From contig JAVGWX010000007.1 of the NCBI GenBank assembly GCA_036924085.1, positions 103,112,638 through 103,176,637 of the forward strand: a stretch of DNA of 64,000 bases, in the 5' to 3' direction. Shown here piece by piece: positions 21,790-32,141 of the stretch (positions are counted from its first letter, which is position 1; each line of letters starts with the position of its first letter). A program made the position numbers and the translations under genes. Under the pieces are notes generated by a model. That model was not told where the DNA came from. It did no database searches and saw nothing but the letters and a program-made list of their open reading frames with translations. This stretch comes from Ariolimax columbianus. Taxonomy: Eukaryota; Mollusca; Gastropoda; Stylommatophora; Arionidae.

Positions 21790-22060
21790 TACCCTCGATA
21801 GAGAGCCCTCACATTGTCAAATAACTGGCCTTCTATCAGATATTCCTCCATAATCGTCCAGTGTCTATTTCTGTCAACTCTGTTGAAACTTTTTCTTGAT
21901 CGATAAATGCTAAATTGAGATGTTCGTCGTATTCAACAGCTTTCTCGCACATCTGGTATAGGCTAAATAAAACATCGGTGTACACCCTGACCTTGCGAAA
22001 ACCGATCTTGGCTTTGCTGAGCTGCGGTTCAGTAACCTGTTGCATTTTCTGTTCGAGAAG
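21790..22060 (-). pseudogene. Reverse-transcriptase fragment (minus strand)
   Basis: The 69-residue frame at 21836-22045 carries GFRKVRVYTDVLFSLYQMCE and EYDEHLNLAFIDQEKVST, matching the GFRxGRGTTD...ICEKA...LAFIDFEKAFD block around the first catalytic Asp of LINE reverse transcriptases. The usual KAFD is KVST. It then reads GRLWRNI before a stop. A short orphan piece, unrelated in strand to the CR1-like element on its left. Confidence 0.72.
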
Positions 22061-22216
22061 TTTTGCGTAAGATCATCCGCGTGTGACTTAACAGCGAAGT
22101 GCCACTATAGTTGTCACATTTTCGCCATGAGCCCTTTCCTTTCCATATGGATAGCCTACTGTCAGTCGCATGGAACTCTTCGTTCCCTCAACGCCGATGT
22201 AAATTATGTTTTCAGC

Positions 22217-22691
22217 GACATCACTTCTGTCTGCACACACTCTTGAATTGTTTTGCTAAGAATGGCTGGTTGACATGTCCTTTGGACAGTTTTATGACAT
22301 CACTTCTGTCTGCACACACTCTTGAATTGTTTTGCTAAGAATGGCTGGTTGACATGTCCTTTGGACAGTTTTATGACATCACTTCTGTCTGCACACACTC
22401 TTGAATTGTTTTGCTAAGAATGGCTGGTTGACATGTCCTTTGGACAGTTTTATGACATCACTTCTGTCTGCACACACTCTTGAATTGTTTTGCTAAGAAT
22501 GGCCGGTTGACATGTCTTTTGGACAGTTTTATGACATCACTTCTGTCTGCACACACTCTTGAATTGTTTTGCTAAGAATGGCCGGTTGACATGTCTTTTG
22601 GACAGTTTTATGACATCACTTCTGTCTGCACACACTTTTGAATTGTTTTGCTAAGAATGGCCGGTTGACATGTCTTTTGGACAGTTTTATG
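22217..22691. repeat. 79-bp minisatellite, 6 copies
   Basis: The unit runs from GACATCACTTCTGTCTGCAC to GTCCTTTGGACAGTTTTAT. The first three repeats carry GGCTGGTTGACATGTCC and the later ones GGCCGGTTGACATGTCT, a two-site variant switch along the array. Confidence 0.94.
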
Positions 22692-22972
22692 AACCTAGTT
22701 TCCGCTACTGGCTCAATATGTTCGGTTCTTGGGGGTTCGCAGGGTGGGGTACCAAGAACACTTCCTCCACTGCACCACTTGGGTTTGGAAGGTCGTGGAA
22801 GTATTTCTCCAAAGGAAATCTCCGCTCCAGCCTCGAGTAGAGGCATTCTTTACCAGTGTCAATGATTCTTGTTTACTGATAACTATAGTCGCGCAGTATC
22901 ATGTTTGTTGTGAGAATGTAATCTAGATGTCTCTGTCGGCTTTTCAACATCCCGGTTCATGGGGTGCCTAGC
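22692..22972. other. Spacer
   Basis: Unique sequence. Open frames of 65-76 codons on both strands have no recognisable motif. Confidence 0.35.
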
Positions 22973-23066
22973 AGAGTCCTAGTCTGTCGCGATCATATTG
23001 GTTGTGTGGGTTCGTCTAATAGAGTCCTAGTCTGTCGCGATCATATTGGTTGTGCGGGTTCGTCGG
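22973..23066. repeat. 48-bp direct duplication
   Basis: Two copies of AGAGTCCTAGTCTGTCGCGA followed by TCATATTGGTTGTG..GGGTTCGTC, starting at 22973 and 23021. Confidence 0.88.
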
Positions 23067-23070
23067 ACAT

Positions 23071-23359
23071 GTTTTAGCTAGAGACATTGTTAAGCTAGAG
23101 ACACTGTAAAGCTAGAAACATTGTTAAGCTAGAGACATTGTAAAGCTAGAGACATTGTAAAGCTAGAGACATTGTTAAGCTAGAGACACTGTAAAGCTAG
23201 AGACATTGTAAAGCTAGAGACATTGTTAAGCTAGAGACATTGTAAAGCTAGAGACATTGTTTAGCTAGAGATACTGTTTAGGTAGAGACATTGTTTAGGT
23301 AGAGACACTGTTTAGGTAGAGACATTGTTTAGGTAGAAACACTGTTTAGGTAGAGACAA
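23071..23359. repeat. 17/18-bp minisatellite, ~16 copies
   Basis: The unit is AAGCTAGAGACATTGTTA, with CACTGT variants and, from about 23265, TTTAGGTAGAGACA variants. Confidence 0.93.
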
Positions 23360-23370
23360 CACAGGAGCAG

Positions 23371-23551
23371 GGTGTGACACCGTCCACCAACCCCTGGTTG
23401 CCCCAGAGTGTGACACCGTCCACCAACCCCTGGTTGCCCCACAGTGTGACACCGTCCACCAATCACTGGTTGCCCCAGAGTGTGACACCGTCCACTAACC
23501 CCTGGTTGCCCCAGAGTGTGACACCTTCCACCAACCCCTGGTTGCCCCAAA
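23371..23551. repeat. 36-bp minisatellite, 5 copies
   Basis: The unit is GTGTGACACCGTCCACCAAC followed by CCCTGGTTGCCCCAGA. Its period is a multiple of three, which keeps frames open on both strands. Confidence 0.93.
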
Positions 23552-23774
23552 GAAACCTCGCACACACCCAAGTTAATGCTATACAAGTGCTATAATGGAA
23601 GAATACAACGACCTGGCCCACAGTAAGCTCAGAGCCATGTGACTTGCAGACCACATTAAAGAAGTTGATTTGTCTACTGACCAACAGCTGATACATAAAA
23701 CTCGTTAAGATGCGAGCATGGATCATGGAAGCAAACATGCACGCGATAAAAGATAGAAGACAATAGAAATACAA

Positions 23775-25010
23775 AAAGACTCAACATTATAAAAAGAATG
23801 AGACAAGACAAGCAGAAATGTATCAATGATACCGCCAAGAACAGAGAAGAAATGTATCAATGATGCCGCCAAGAACAAAGAAGAAATGTATCAATGATGC
23901 CGCCAAGAACAAAGAAGAAATGTATCAATGATGCCGCCAAGAACAAAGAAGAAATGTATCAATGATGCCGCCAAGAACAGAGAAGAAATGCACGATAATG
24001 TCCTGAAAGAGGAGATCATTTCCGAAGTGCCCAGCTGTTGGAACAATAACGGACAACAGCGACAACACGCTAACAAAACGTAAAGACTTCATGAATAGGG
24101 GGAAGGAATACTTCCAGGAAATGTATTCAGAATCAAACCAAGCAACAATCAACTACAACAACTGTGATCCTGGGCCAGACACTAGGTGGGACCAAATTAG
24201 AAATGCAATCAAACGTTTGGAAGAAGAAAATCCTGGGTGGGACCACATGTCGATCGAGATGGTGCACGCAGGAGGTGGCAGGGCTTGTATATATTTGTAG
24301 CAAACAATGTGCAGGAAGATTTGGCAGCGTAAAATATGGCCCAAAGATTGAAAACGATCTATTTACATACTACCATCACAAAAAGACCAACATGAAATGG
24401 TGTACACATTACAGGAATATAACCCTCATTTATCATGTCAGTGAGGTTTAGCTGTGTATCAAAATGGAAAGGATACTGCACAAGTCATGGACAGAAATTC
24501 CTGAAGTTCAGGCGGGTGTTCGGGGAGGAAACATAAGAAACCTCCCCCAGCATGCAGATTATTCTAGAGAATTGATGATTGACCTACGCACCTGTTACAT
24601 AGACTACACTAAAGCGGTCGACTGCGTCCATCATCAACAGATATGGACTATCATGGACAACATGTCTTACCAGAAACGCATTCCACACTTTATCGCACAG
24701 CTGTATCATGAGCAGCAGACGGCAGTAAGGAAGAATGGAGAAACATCAGAAGGGTTCAAAGTTCAGAGAGGAGTGAAACAAATGTGTATTCCCACTCCCC
24801 CCCCCCCCCCCCTTACTTCTTCAATATGTAAAGAGGGACACCAGAGGTGGTCAGGAAGACGCAAGTGTCACGTGTTCAGCATGGCCGGATGTCAGATCCC
24901 AGACATGTGGCATGCTAACGATACAATCCTTGTAGTGGCGGATCCAAGTGGGGCAAGGACCCCGAAACTCTGTCCACTACCGCCGTACTATGGGACGACT
25001 TTTTTCCCAT
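23775..25010 (+). pseudogene. Degenerate LINE (RTE-like) connector and reverse transcriptase
   Basis: Starts with a connector (MRQDKQKCINDTAKNREE, 23799 onward) that is itself expanded into a 34-bp array, then KDFMNRGKEYFQEMY (24080 on), a pre-RT block ending MSIEMVHAGG (about 24240), a weak WKxSIYIP-like segment (24340), and a frame at 24464-24800 with YIDYTKAVDC (first catalytic Asp region, about 24600), QLYHEQQTAVRKNGETSEGF and FKVQRGVKQ. A C run at about 24797-24812 replaces the usual GCxLSP. Then WHANDTILVV (24908 on) stands for YADDTILVA. Several frame changes and stops make it non-functional. The reading is lost at about 24950. Confidence 0.78.
23815..23989. repeat. 34-bp minisatellite inside a LINE connector, 5 copies
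   Basis: The unit is TGTATCAATGATGCCGCCAA followed by GAACAAAGAAGAAA. The first copy lies in frame with the LINE connector (QKCINDTAKNREE). Since 34 is not a multiple of three, later copies shift frame, so expansion came after, or caused, loss of function. Confidence 0.93.
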
Positions 25011-25269
25011 TGCTGGTCTAGTCGATTGGATTTTAGACAGACGACTACAGGCCGCTACGCCACTGCTCTCACCGCGTCGTGTGCTGGCTATGTTTGTTTA
25101 TTTCATCCGGAACAGAAAAGCAACGTATGCGTTACCTTGGATTCGATCCGCTGCCCTACTTGACAGCAGGCAGACAACGAAACCGTTCGTCAGCAAACAA
25201 ACAAAAAACACAGCGAGGACCTGAATCTATATTTAAACACCGAAACAAACCAACATATTGACAACCAGC
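25011..25269. other. Unidentified segment inside the LINE remnant
   Basis: About 260-300 bp that separate the HANDT box from the next reverse-transcriptase box. Either inserted sequence or very decayed coding sequence; no TSD was identified. Confidence 0.35.
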
Positions 25270-25365
25270 CCAGCCAAGAATAACTCAGAATTCTCAATTG
25301 ATAATATAGAGATAGACGAAGTCAAGTGTTTTCAATGTTTGGGATCGACCATCAATAATTCTGGT
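25270..25365 (+). pseudogene. LINE reverse-transcriptase fragment (YLGS-type box)
   Basis: The reading SIDNIEIDEVKCFQCLGSTI followed by NNSGG matches the VKxFxYLGSxITxDGG box downstream of FADD in RTE-like elements. Probably the continuation of the remnant ending near 24950. Confidence 0.65.
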
Positions 25366-25997
25366 GGCTGTGGTTGGTTGGTTTCTAAAGCCCACAATGG
25401 CGTTGAAAAGGACGGAACTTGTGGCAGATTGCAGTAGCTTTCCTGGCATCCCGAGCGTGCTGATGAAGTGGACCGGGCTCCTTCAGTCGGTTGTGCAATG
25501 CTTGGCTTCATCTGCGTGTCACCCACTACTACGAGGATCACGTCGAACCTCACCTTGTTAGCCAGACTGTTGTCCTCAACAACAGCCCGTTTCCAGGACG
25601 ACCAACGAGGAGATCAGGTGAGGGTCTTGGCCAGTATATTTCTCCTGACCCTGGTTGACATTGTCTGATCAGTGTGTTTTACCTGACTCGATGTTAGCCT
25701 CAACATCACAACTGGTGAATGAAATTCAAAGTAAACGAAAACTTGCAATTGTTAGACACAAACTATACACACGAAGAAATTGTAGCAAGACACACGCAAA
25801 CAGACACATATTCAACTGATCTTGACATGCATTTTCCCAGTGGCCACATACGGCTGTATGTACATACAATTGGACACATCTTTTCAAATGAATTGCTGCA
25901 GAAGGATACTGGAAGTATCGTGGACAGAAGACAAACAGACATACATTTTGCAGTTAATACATATTTAAACAAAATTGTCTCATTCATAACATCGGAA
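25366..25997. other. Spacer, partly related to a segment near 31.97-32.08 kb
   Basis: The part at 25555-25660 (TTAGCCAGACTG, GCCCGTTTCCAGGA, GGGTCTTGGCCAGTAT, CTGACCCTGG) resembles 31982-32075, so both may hold pieces of one element. A 97-residue frame at 25719-26012 has no recognisable domain. Confidence 0.35.
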
Positions 25998-26133
25998 GGA
26001 AAACATACTTAGACATTTAGGTCACGTGAGGAGAGAAAACCTTCTGGTGGCCATGGTTCCTGGAGGAAAGGTGGTCGACGGGGATCGCATTAGGTCATTT
26101 TGGACAGTCCAGGGAGGACTTTTTTATAACGAG
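25998..26133 (+). pseudogene. LINE C-terminal fragment
   Basis: One frame reads NILRHLGHVRRENLLVAM then GGKVVDGDRIRSFW, the pattern of LINE C-termini (GHxxRRE...GKxxGRRxRGR). It runs into a 53-bp repeat whose unit reads ALNRDAYRVVVTET, resembling the last helix of the same domain (L..EA.R...DR). Probably the tail of the element starting at 23.8 kb. Confidence 0.65.
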
Positions 26134-26238
26134 GGCTGACTGGCTCTAAACCGAGATGCATACAGAGTTGTTGTGACGGAGACGTCGGCTGACTGGCCCT
26201 AAACCGAGATGCATACAGAGTTGTTGTGACGGAGACGT
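26134..26238. repeat. 53-bp repeat, left part, split by LTR retrotransposon
   Basis: Two copies of a unit starting CGGCTGACTGGCCCTAAACC and ending GACGGAGACGT (starts 26133/26134 and 26186). The second ends exactly where the LTR element starts. The array resumes at 31689 with ACGTCGGCTGACTGG. Confidence 0.9.
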
Positions 26239-27192
26239 TGTAGCAGATCCCACTGTTTGCCTTGGCCGTGATCTAACTTAGAACATTCTCACACTCATCC
26301 ACATCATCATGACCATACTCAGTAAATGACATATCAAACAGCAGGTGGCATATTTATTATATCATACTCATATCATACAATGAGTAGAGAAATTACAAAC
26401 ACAATATAATACATATCTTAACTAAACATTCTACTAAAACGGGAATTATAAGCATTAGCTATTGATGGAATTCCCAACTAACTAAAAACCCAGTTCTATT
26501 GCCTTGCAATTGCATCACACACACATCGCTTTAACTGCGTCTTCAACACACCTTATCAGATACTCTTCCTCACTGAAATCCCCTCAGGCGGGCGATCTCG
26601 ACATAACTCGTTCACAATGTGTCCTTGCTTACAAACACACTTTCAGATTATCTATTAATGCAAAAATCACACACCTATTTGAGCGCTCCTGTTCTATCAC
26701 CAAACATTCGTCCAACCGTCTATCAATCGCTCCTCTATCTAAAGTCGGTGAGTTAAACACACTATCTACATTCAGTCTCTCTCTCTCTCTCTCAGTCTCC
26801 TCCATACAGCCTCTCTCTCTCCCTCACTCTCCATCTCTCATCCAGCCTCCTGAGCTAAACTTTGTCTCGAGTTATATATCCTCAAGCAAGACCAGAGCTT
26901 GACCAATCGATCTCAGGTATGGTCATCTTCAATTCCAATTGGAACGAAACACTTTGCACACCTGTCACTCATTCTCTCGCAGCAAGCCCCGTTGCCAATT
27001 TCGTCTGTCAATCAATCTCCCCCTACCAAAATCGGAAGGCCAGTGGTCAGTTTCTACCTGTCCACATTCCTTAACCCAACTCTGTTCTCCTTTGCTGAGA
27101 CAGTGAGTGACCTTGACATGCATTCATGTAGCTTTAAGCTTTAACATGTTCAGGCATCCTAAACTCCCCTTGCTCCGGCGGGAACTGTTACA
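26239..27192 (-). repeat. 3' LTR of the 5.45-kb element
   Basis: 954 bp, nearly identical to 30736-31688. On the minus strand it begins TGTAACAGTTCCCGCCGG and ends GGGATCTGCTACA. Small open frames repeated in both LTRs (such as 26504-26902) are shadows. Confidence 0.92.
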
Positions 27193-27205
27193 TTACCTCC
27201 CTAAA
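27193..27205 (-). other. Putative polypurine tract
   Basis: The minus strand reads TTTAGGGAGGTAA directly before the 3' LTR start, the expected place for plus-strand DNA priming. It is short, and is called by position. Confidence 0.5.
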
Positions 27206-28869
27206 CTACAGACCGAAACATGGATGGTCATTTTTTTCATCTGGCAAATGACCACCATTTTCGTCTCTACTATCCAAAATGTAAACACTACTCCTGTTTA
27301 CAACTTCACTCACATCGTACATGCATAAAAAGACATGTCATTTGATACATATAAACTTTTTGTAATACATACACAATCAATACAAGCAGAAGAAAAACAC
27401 TGTGGCTGGGCGTTTTTACAACACAAACCAACACTTTTACATGGTTTTACAGTCAAATTCACCTAAGTCTGTCCCTGCGGGACCTTTAACTCATCAAAAC
27501 AGAAACACCTTAAGGAATTCTCCTTACTCATTGAGGTCAAAATACCTCGACCTGTTCCCGTGCCTTCCTCTAAGGACACGAACCTTCATTGTTACACACG
27601 ACCAGTTCAGGTCAATTTTCTCAGGCGGTCTCATTACACGCCTGGCCGACGATTCACTTCATACTAACTCCTGTGAGGCCACGAACTTACGTGGGTTATC
27701 CTCGGGCTAGTTATCATTGTCTCTCTTGACAGCTATCCCCTCTCAAAGAAAACAGCAAAATTCTTTATGTTTCCCACAAAAACGATATTTGACAACATAT
27801 GTCATAGTCAATATTAAAACTTCTGATCAATGTAGTCTTCTCTGCAAAGACTCCACATACATGTGATTCTGGAACTCGTGGTGACTTGTGCTTGCGGAGG
27901 CCTACAGTCTGGATGAGATATACTGCTCTGTAGATCACCTAAATAACCTGTATCAAATACCTGTAAACATGATGATTCAACAACAACAACAAAAAAAACA
28001 ACAACAAAATAAAGAAAAATTCAATGCATACTATATCGACCATACAACCCACTAAAAATGCAAGTAATACCATTAGTCAAAACCCAAACACCAAATGCAA
28101 ATGTCAAAATATTTGCACACAAAAACATGATCAAATGCCATCAACCTTCACTCCTGCTCGTGCCCCACAGATGAGCACCTGTTAATGCCCCCTTCAAAAG
28201 ATACTAAACTATGACTAAGTTCTAACTTAATCAGGTACTAAACTATGTCCCTAAACTATGACTAAGTTGTAACTTAATCAGATACTAAACTATGTCACTA
28301 AACTATGACTAAGTTCTAATTTAATCAGATACTAAACTATGTATGAGTCAAAAGTCAAAAACCGAATCGTCCACCTGTCGAATTACGTCATGCTGTAACC
28401 CTACTAGTCCGGGTGCAGTCTTTGTCCCGAGGAATCAAAACCGAGTGTTGTGATCTAACTAATTCACCGCTATTTCCCCAAATTCTCCGCATCAAAGCTA
28501 CCTGGTCAGACATTGACCGAAACATCACGTCCACGTGTTACCCTGTGTCGCGTAATCATTACCTGGCGCATCCAGCTATCCTGCGTCTCTTGTCCGTTCT
28601 GTCCGTTTCTCTGGTCGGAAATGTCCCTTTGATCTCGATCAGTCTTCTCTTCAGACTGACCGTCCGCTCATTGTCTGGCGTGTACTTCAGACAACGAATT
28701 CAAAGGAATTTTTAACATCTGGTCATTCCTCCATCTCTATACCCTACCCCCTAATTATCCAAATCTCCGTTTCCCAAGGATAACCATAGATGAAACAAAT
28801 TTTATGCAAATGCATACATTAACTGGAGTTTCACATGATAGCCCATGTGTGTAAGTACTCCACACGACT
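27206..28869. other. Non-coding internal region of the LTR element
   Basis: No minus-strand coding domain is visible where pol would be expected. Contains A-rich tracts near 27990-28020 and, at about 28199-28345, three ~58-bp repeats built on ACTAAACTATGACTAAGTT. A 102-residue plus-strand frame at 27402-27710 has no domain. Confidence 0.6.
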
Positions 28870-30462
28870 TTACCTAATTCCATTTCTGATTTCCATGTTT
28901 TTGGCTAGCGTCAGTAAACATTGTATCAACCGTTCCTTATCACTACTGCTTATTTTAACCAGACTACGCGCTGCCCCATCAGCTGTCTCTGATTGCTGCG
29001 CGATTTCCTCCTGTAAAACGTCCATCGTCTGGTCTGTTTGTTTCACGGTTGTTTGGTTCGAACCCACCGGTTCTCTGGTAGTGTTACGTACACTTGCATC
29101 GTCCGCTACTTCAGCCTTCCGTCCATCTGTATTCACTATTTGTGGGAAAAACTTTTCACACTGTTCGTTTGACTGTTGGCTTATCTCGAACTGAGATCTT
29201 TTCATCTTTGCTTCGATGACTGGTTCGCTGTCCTGGCTGTGGTTAACCTGTCTTTCCCTTTTCTTCGTTTTCCTTAGAAACTCTGTTCCTCCTTTGTTGT
29301 CTGCTGTTGGTGCGTCCGTTTCGCATTCCAACTGTGCGTCATTTCCACTTCCTTCCTCGGTGGCCGAAAGGTTGTCCCTTCTTTCGGTCTGTTCAACCAC
29401 TTCTCCCGCATGGCTAGAACCTGGCTTGGGTGGGCACGAAACCATAGCTGGTCCTGCCACCATTCCTCCTACTCTCCTTTCCTCTTTATCTGACGAATCT
29501 CTGACTATTTCCTTGTTCGATTCTTCGTTGACTTTAACTAATTTTCTACCAGGCTTAACCACAAGTTCCTGGTAAACTTGGCCCCTTTCAGCACTCCCGA
29601 CCATGTTAATCGACGTAATACCCTCTTCCTGAATTCTCGGCCTACACTGTCCGATGCGGTAACATTTTATCTGGACCTCTGAGCGAACGTTTGTCTCGTT
29701 TGTATTGCGTAACCTGCCCTCCGTCCCTAACTTTTCTGGATACACAAAACCTGTATCTCTTTCTTTCTGTCCATCCGCCTCGTGCTCAAAGTCTCTTTGA
29801 TAGCTCCTGTTCTGCCTCTCCATCTGTAACCGTGCAAAAGGCCTCTTGTGGGCTAAGAATCTGCCCGATTCAAACTTCTGCCCAACCATTCCTCCTCCTC
29901 TCATTTGACTTGGCCTCTCCACCTGGGTCAAACTTCCCTTTTTGACACCTCTTTCCAGTCGTCCACACACGTCCGTCCTGAGATTTCCACCTCTGTCCCT
30001 CCACGGATCGGAATGTGGAACTTGGATGGGCTTCCTACTCACTTTCCTACCACTCTGTCCCCTTCCAAAATACTGGACAGTGTTTATTCCTGTGATTTCT
30101 TGACTTCTTCTCCCCTTCCTAGCTGGTTTGAAAGCTCCGTTTTCAAACTGTTCCAACAGCTGTCGCAGCTTCCATTGGAGGTCTTTTTCCTGTCTTTCCA
30201 GCCGAATAACTCTGCCTGTTAGTTCTCTTAGCTGGTTTTGTAGTTGACTTCTATCCTCCCACTTATCGCTGACTGTAGCTCGTGCCATGAAAGGCTTGTT
30301 TTTGACAAACAGTCCTCCTCTTCTCCAGGAACTGTTAATATTCCGAAGAATATTAGGGCATCCGATAGACAAATGTCCAAAAGCTAGACAATGATAACAT
30401 TGTTTAACATTGTCCAACCTCGACATATTGAATAAACCCGTCTGGCTCCCCCCCAAAAACAT
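28870..30462 (-). CDS. Zinc-knuckle gag-like ORF, 530 aa
   Basis: The only long ORF in the LTR element; its role is probably RNA binding and packaging as a Gag/nucleocapsid-like protein, by inference. The start used follows an in-frame TAA; a second Met lies at residue 13. Residues 22-35 form a CX2CX4HX4C zinc knuckle (QCYHCLAFGHLSIGC). Residues about 72-106 (QLQNQLRELTGRVIRLERQE and on) look like a coiled coil. The rest is long, hydrophilic and Arg/Lys/Glu/Gln-rich with no capsid, protease or polymerase motif. The knuckle sits at the N-terminus, whereas Gag normally has it after a capsid domain, so the capsid part may be lost or upstream coding damaged. A run of seven C just inside the start (30449-30455) is a likely indel site. 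Some of the ORF could be captured host sequence. Confidence 0.6.
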   Translation of the reverse strand: MFLGGSQTGLFNMSRLDNVKQCYHCLAFGHLSIGCPNILRNINSSWRRGGLFVKNKPFMARATVSDKWEDRSQLQNQLRELTGRVIRLERQEKDLQWKLRQLLEQFENGAFKPARKGRRSQEITGINTVQYFGRGQSGRKVSRKPIQVPHSDPWRDRGGNLRTDVCGRLERGVKKGSLTQVERPSQMRGGGMVGQKFESGRFLAHKRPFARLQMERQNRSYQRDFEHEADGQKERDTGFVYPEKLGTEGRLRNTNETNVRSEVQIKCYRIGQCRPRIQEEGITSINMVGSAERGQVYQELVVKPGRKLVKVNEESNKEIVRDSSDKEERRVGGMVAGPAMVSCPPKPGSSHAGEVVEQTERRDNLSATEEGSGNDAQLECETDAPTADNKGGTEFLRKTKKRERQVNHSQDSEPVIEAKMKRSQFEISQQSNEQCEKFFPQIVNTDGRKAEVADDASVRNTTREPVGSNQTTVKQTDQTMDVLQEEIAQQSETADGAARSLVKISSSDKERLIQCLLTLAKNMEIRNGIR

Positions 30463-30708
30463 TTACAAGACTGTCAAGTACGCACAAAGTCTTGTCAATA
30501 ATACAACAATGGGTGGAAGAAAATGTCACACTTACCAGTCAGATGATTGGAAAAGCTGTCTATGGTACTAACACTCTAACCACTAGCTACTCCTCTATTC
30601 CTAACTACACACACAAGTTATATTTATCTGCGACACTTGTATTAAACATGCAAATCAAGATCTATAGCTACACACGCACTATATTTATAAATCTACCACG
30701 ACTATCCT

Positions 30709-30721
30709 GGTCACGGCACCA
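30709..30721 (-). other. Putative tRNA primer-binding site
   Basis: The minus strand reads TGGTGCCGTGACC, 14 bases inside the 5' LTR. It begins with TGG, the complement of a tRNA CCA end, and is GC-rich as expected. The priming tRNA was not identified. Confidence 0.7.
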
Positions 30722-30735
30722 AAATAATAATAAAG

Positions 30736-31688
30736 TGTAGCAGATCCCACTGTTTGCCTTGGCCGTGATCTAACTTAGAACATTCTCACACTCATCCACA
30801 TCATCATGACCATACTCAGTAAATGACATATCAAACAGCAGGTAGCATATTTATTAAATCATACTCATATCATAGAATGAGTAGAGAAATTACAAACACA
30901 ATATAATACATATCTTAACTAAACATTCTACTAAAACGGGAATTATAAGCATTAGCTATTGATGGAATTCCCAACTAACTAAAAACCCAGTTCTATTGCC
31001 TTGCAATTGCATCACACACACATCGCTTTAACTGCGTCTTCAACACACCTTATCAGATACTCTTCCTCACTGAAATCCCCTCAGGCGGGCGATCTCGATA
31101 TAACTCGTTCACAATGTGTCCTTGCTTACAAACACACTTTCAGATTATCTATTAATGCAAAAATCACACACCTATTTGAGCGCTCCTGTTCTATCACCAA
31201 ACATTCGTCCAACCGTCTATCAATCGCTCCTCTATCTAAAGTCGGTGAGTTAAACACACTATCTACATTCAGTCTCTCTCTCTCTCTCTCAGTCTCCTCC
31301 ATACAGCCTCTCTCTCTCCCTCACTCTCCATCTCTCATCCAGCCTCCTGAGCTAAACTTTGTCTCGAGTTATATATCCTCAAGCAAGACCAGAGCTTGAC
31401 CAATCGATCTCAGGTATGGTCATCTTCAATTCCAATTGGAACGAAACACTTTGCACACCTGTCACTCATTCTCTCGCAGCAAGCCCCGTTGCCAATTTCG
31501 TCTGTCAATCAATCTCCCCCTACCAAAATCGGAAGGCCAGTGGTCAGTTTCTACCTGTCCACATTCCTTAACCCAACTCTGTTCTCCTTTGCTGAGACAG
31601 TGAGTGACCTTGACATGCATTCATGTAGCTTTAAGCTTTAACATGTTCAGGCATCCTAAACTCCCCTTGCTCCGCGGGAACTGTTACA
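30736..31688 (-). repeat. 5' LTR of the 5.45-kb element
   Basis: 953 bp. Compared with the left LTR: GGTGGC/GGTAGC, TTATATC/TTAAATC, ATACAATG/ATAGAATG, CGACATAAC/CGATATAAC, and CCGGCGGG/CCGCGGG (one base missing). Transcription would start here on the minus strand; no TATA box could be assigned with confidence. Confidence 0.92.
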
Positions 31689-31760
31689 ACGTCGGCTGAC
31701 TGGCCCTAAACCGAGATGCATACAGAGTTGTTGTGATAAGGGACTACTTACTTGAATACT
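31689..31760. repeat. 53-bp repeat, right part
   Basis: Starts with the TSD copy ACGT and continues CGGCTGACTGGCCCTAAACC to GTTGTTGTGA, where it ends. Continuation of the array at 26134-26238. Confidence 0.85.
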
Positions 31761-32141
31761 TGAATCTTGGTATTCTTCTTCTTCTTCTTCGTTCGTTCTC
31801 AATCTACCGCTACCAAACCCTGAAATGGCTTAAGTAGCAGAATGTAGTCCAGAGAACGGAATGCGTTGTGTCGTTGTTTACAGCTTGACTGCGATATTTG
31901 CACCTTTCGGTCCAACACATCCGACTTCAGCAAGCATTTTTTGAGTACCGGGTTAGCATTCCTTCTTCGATCCCTTCTCCTTAGCCAGTCTGCCTTGCTG
32001 CAGCCTGTTATCCAGGATCACCGTGTGGAGGTGTAGAAGGGTCTTGGCAGCTATTATTCGCTGGCCCTGACGCTAGCAGTCAGCTATGGGTCGCTGACCA
32101 CTGCAGCTCATGCGCTGCTCAGCATCTGAATCTTGGTATTC
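31761..32141 (-). mobile_element. 351-bp (GAA)n-tailed insertion with 15-bp TSD
   Basis: TGAATCTTGGTATTC occurs at 31761-31775 and again at 32127-32141, enclosing 31776-32126. On the minus strand the insert ends in a (GAA)n tail (plus TTCTTCTTC at 31776-31790), so it moved by target-primed reverse transcription. The GAA tail resembles that of the RNase H LINE at 12.6 kb, but the body did not match it. It may be a truncated LINE or a SINE. Confidence 0.8.

Larger units (their letters stand above)
26239..31688 (-). mobile_element. LTR retrotransposon, gag-only, 5450 bp, 4-bp TSD
   Basis: A complete element on the minus strand: 5' LTR 30736-31688 (953 bp), internal 27193-30735 (3543 bp), 3' LTR 26239-27192 (954 bp). 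Both LTRs have TG...CA ends. ACGT precedes (26235-26238) and follows (31689-31692), and the flanking 53-bp repeat continues correctly across the insertion. By eye the LTRs differ at about four bases plus one indel, so the insertion is recent. A primer-binding site and a short purine tract are present. The interior has one long ORF and no reverse transcriptase, RNase H or integrase, so it must depend on a partner element. The PBS type and 4-bp TSD would fit a BEL/Pao or Ty3-like lineage; undecided. Confidence 0.9.

Noticed and set aside
25130..25160. GGATTCGATCC as a tRNA or SINE B box
   Set aside because: No A box at a suitable distance upstream and no cloverleaf.
25719..26012. 97-residue plus frame
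   Set aside because: No motif, lies between LINE fragments, and is likely chance or decayed element sequence.
28835..30222. Plus-strand frames of 84-119 codons
   Set aside because: Antisense shadows of the zinc-knuckle ORF.
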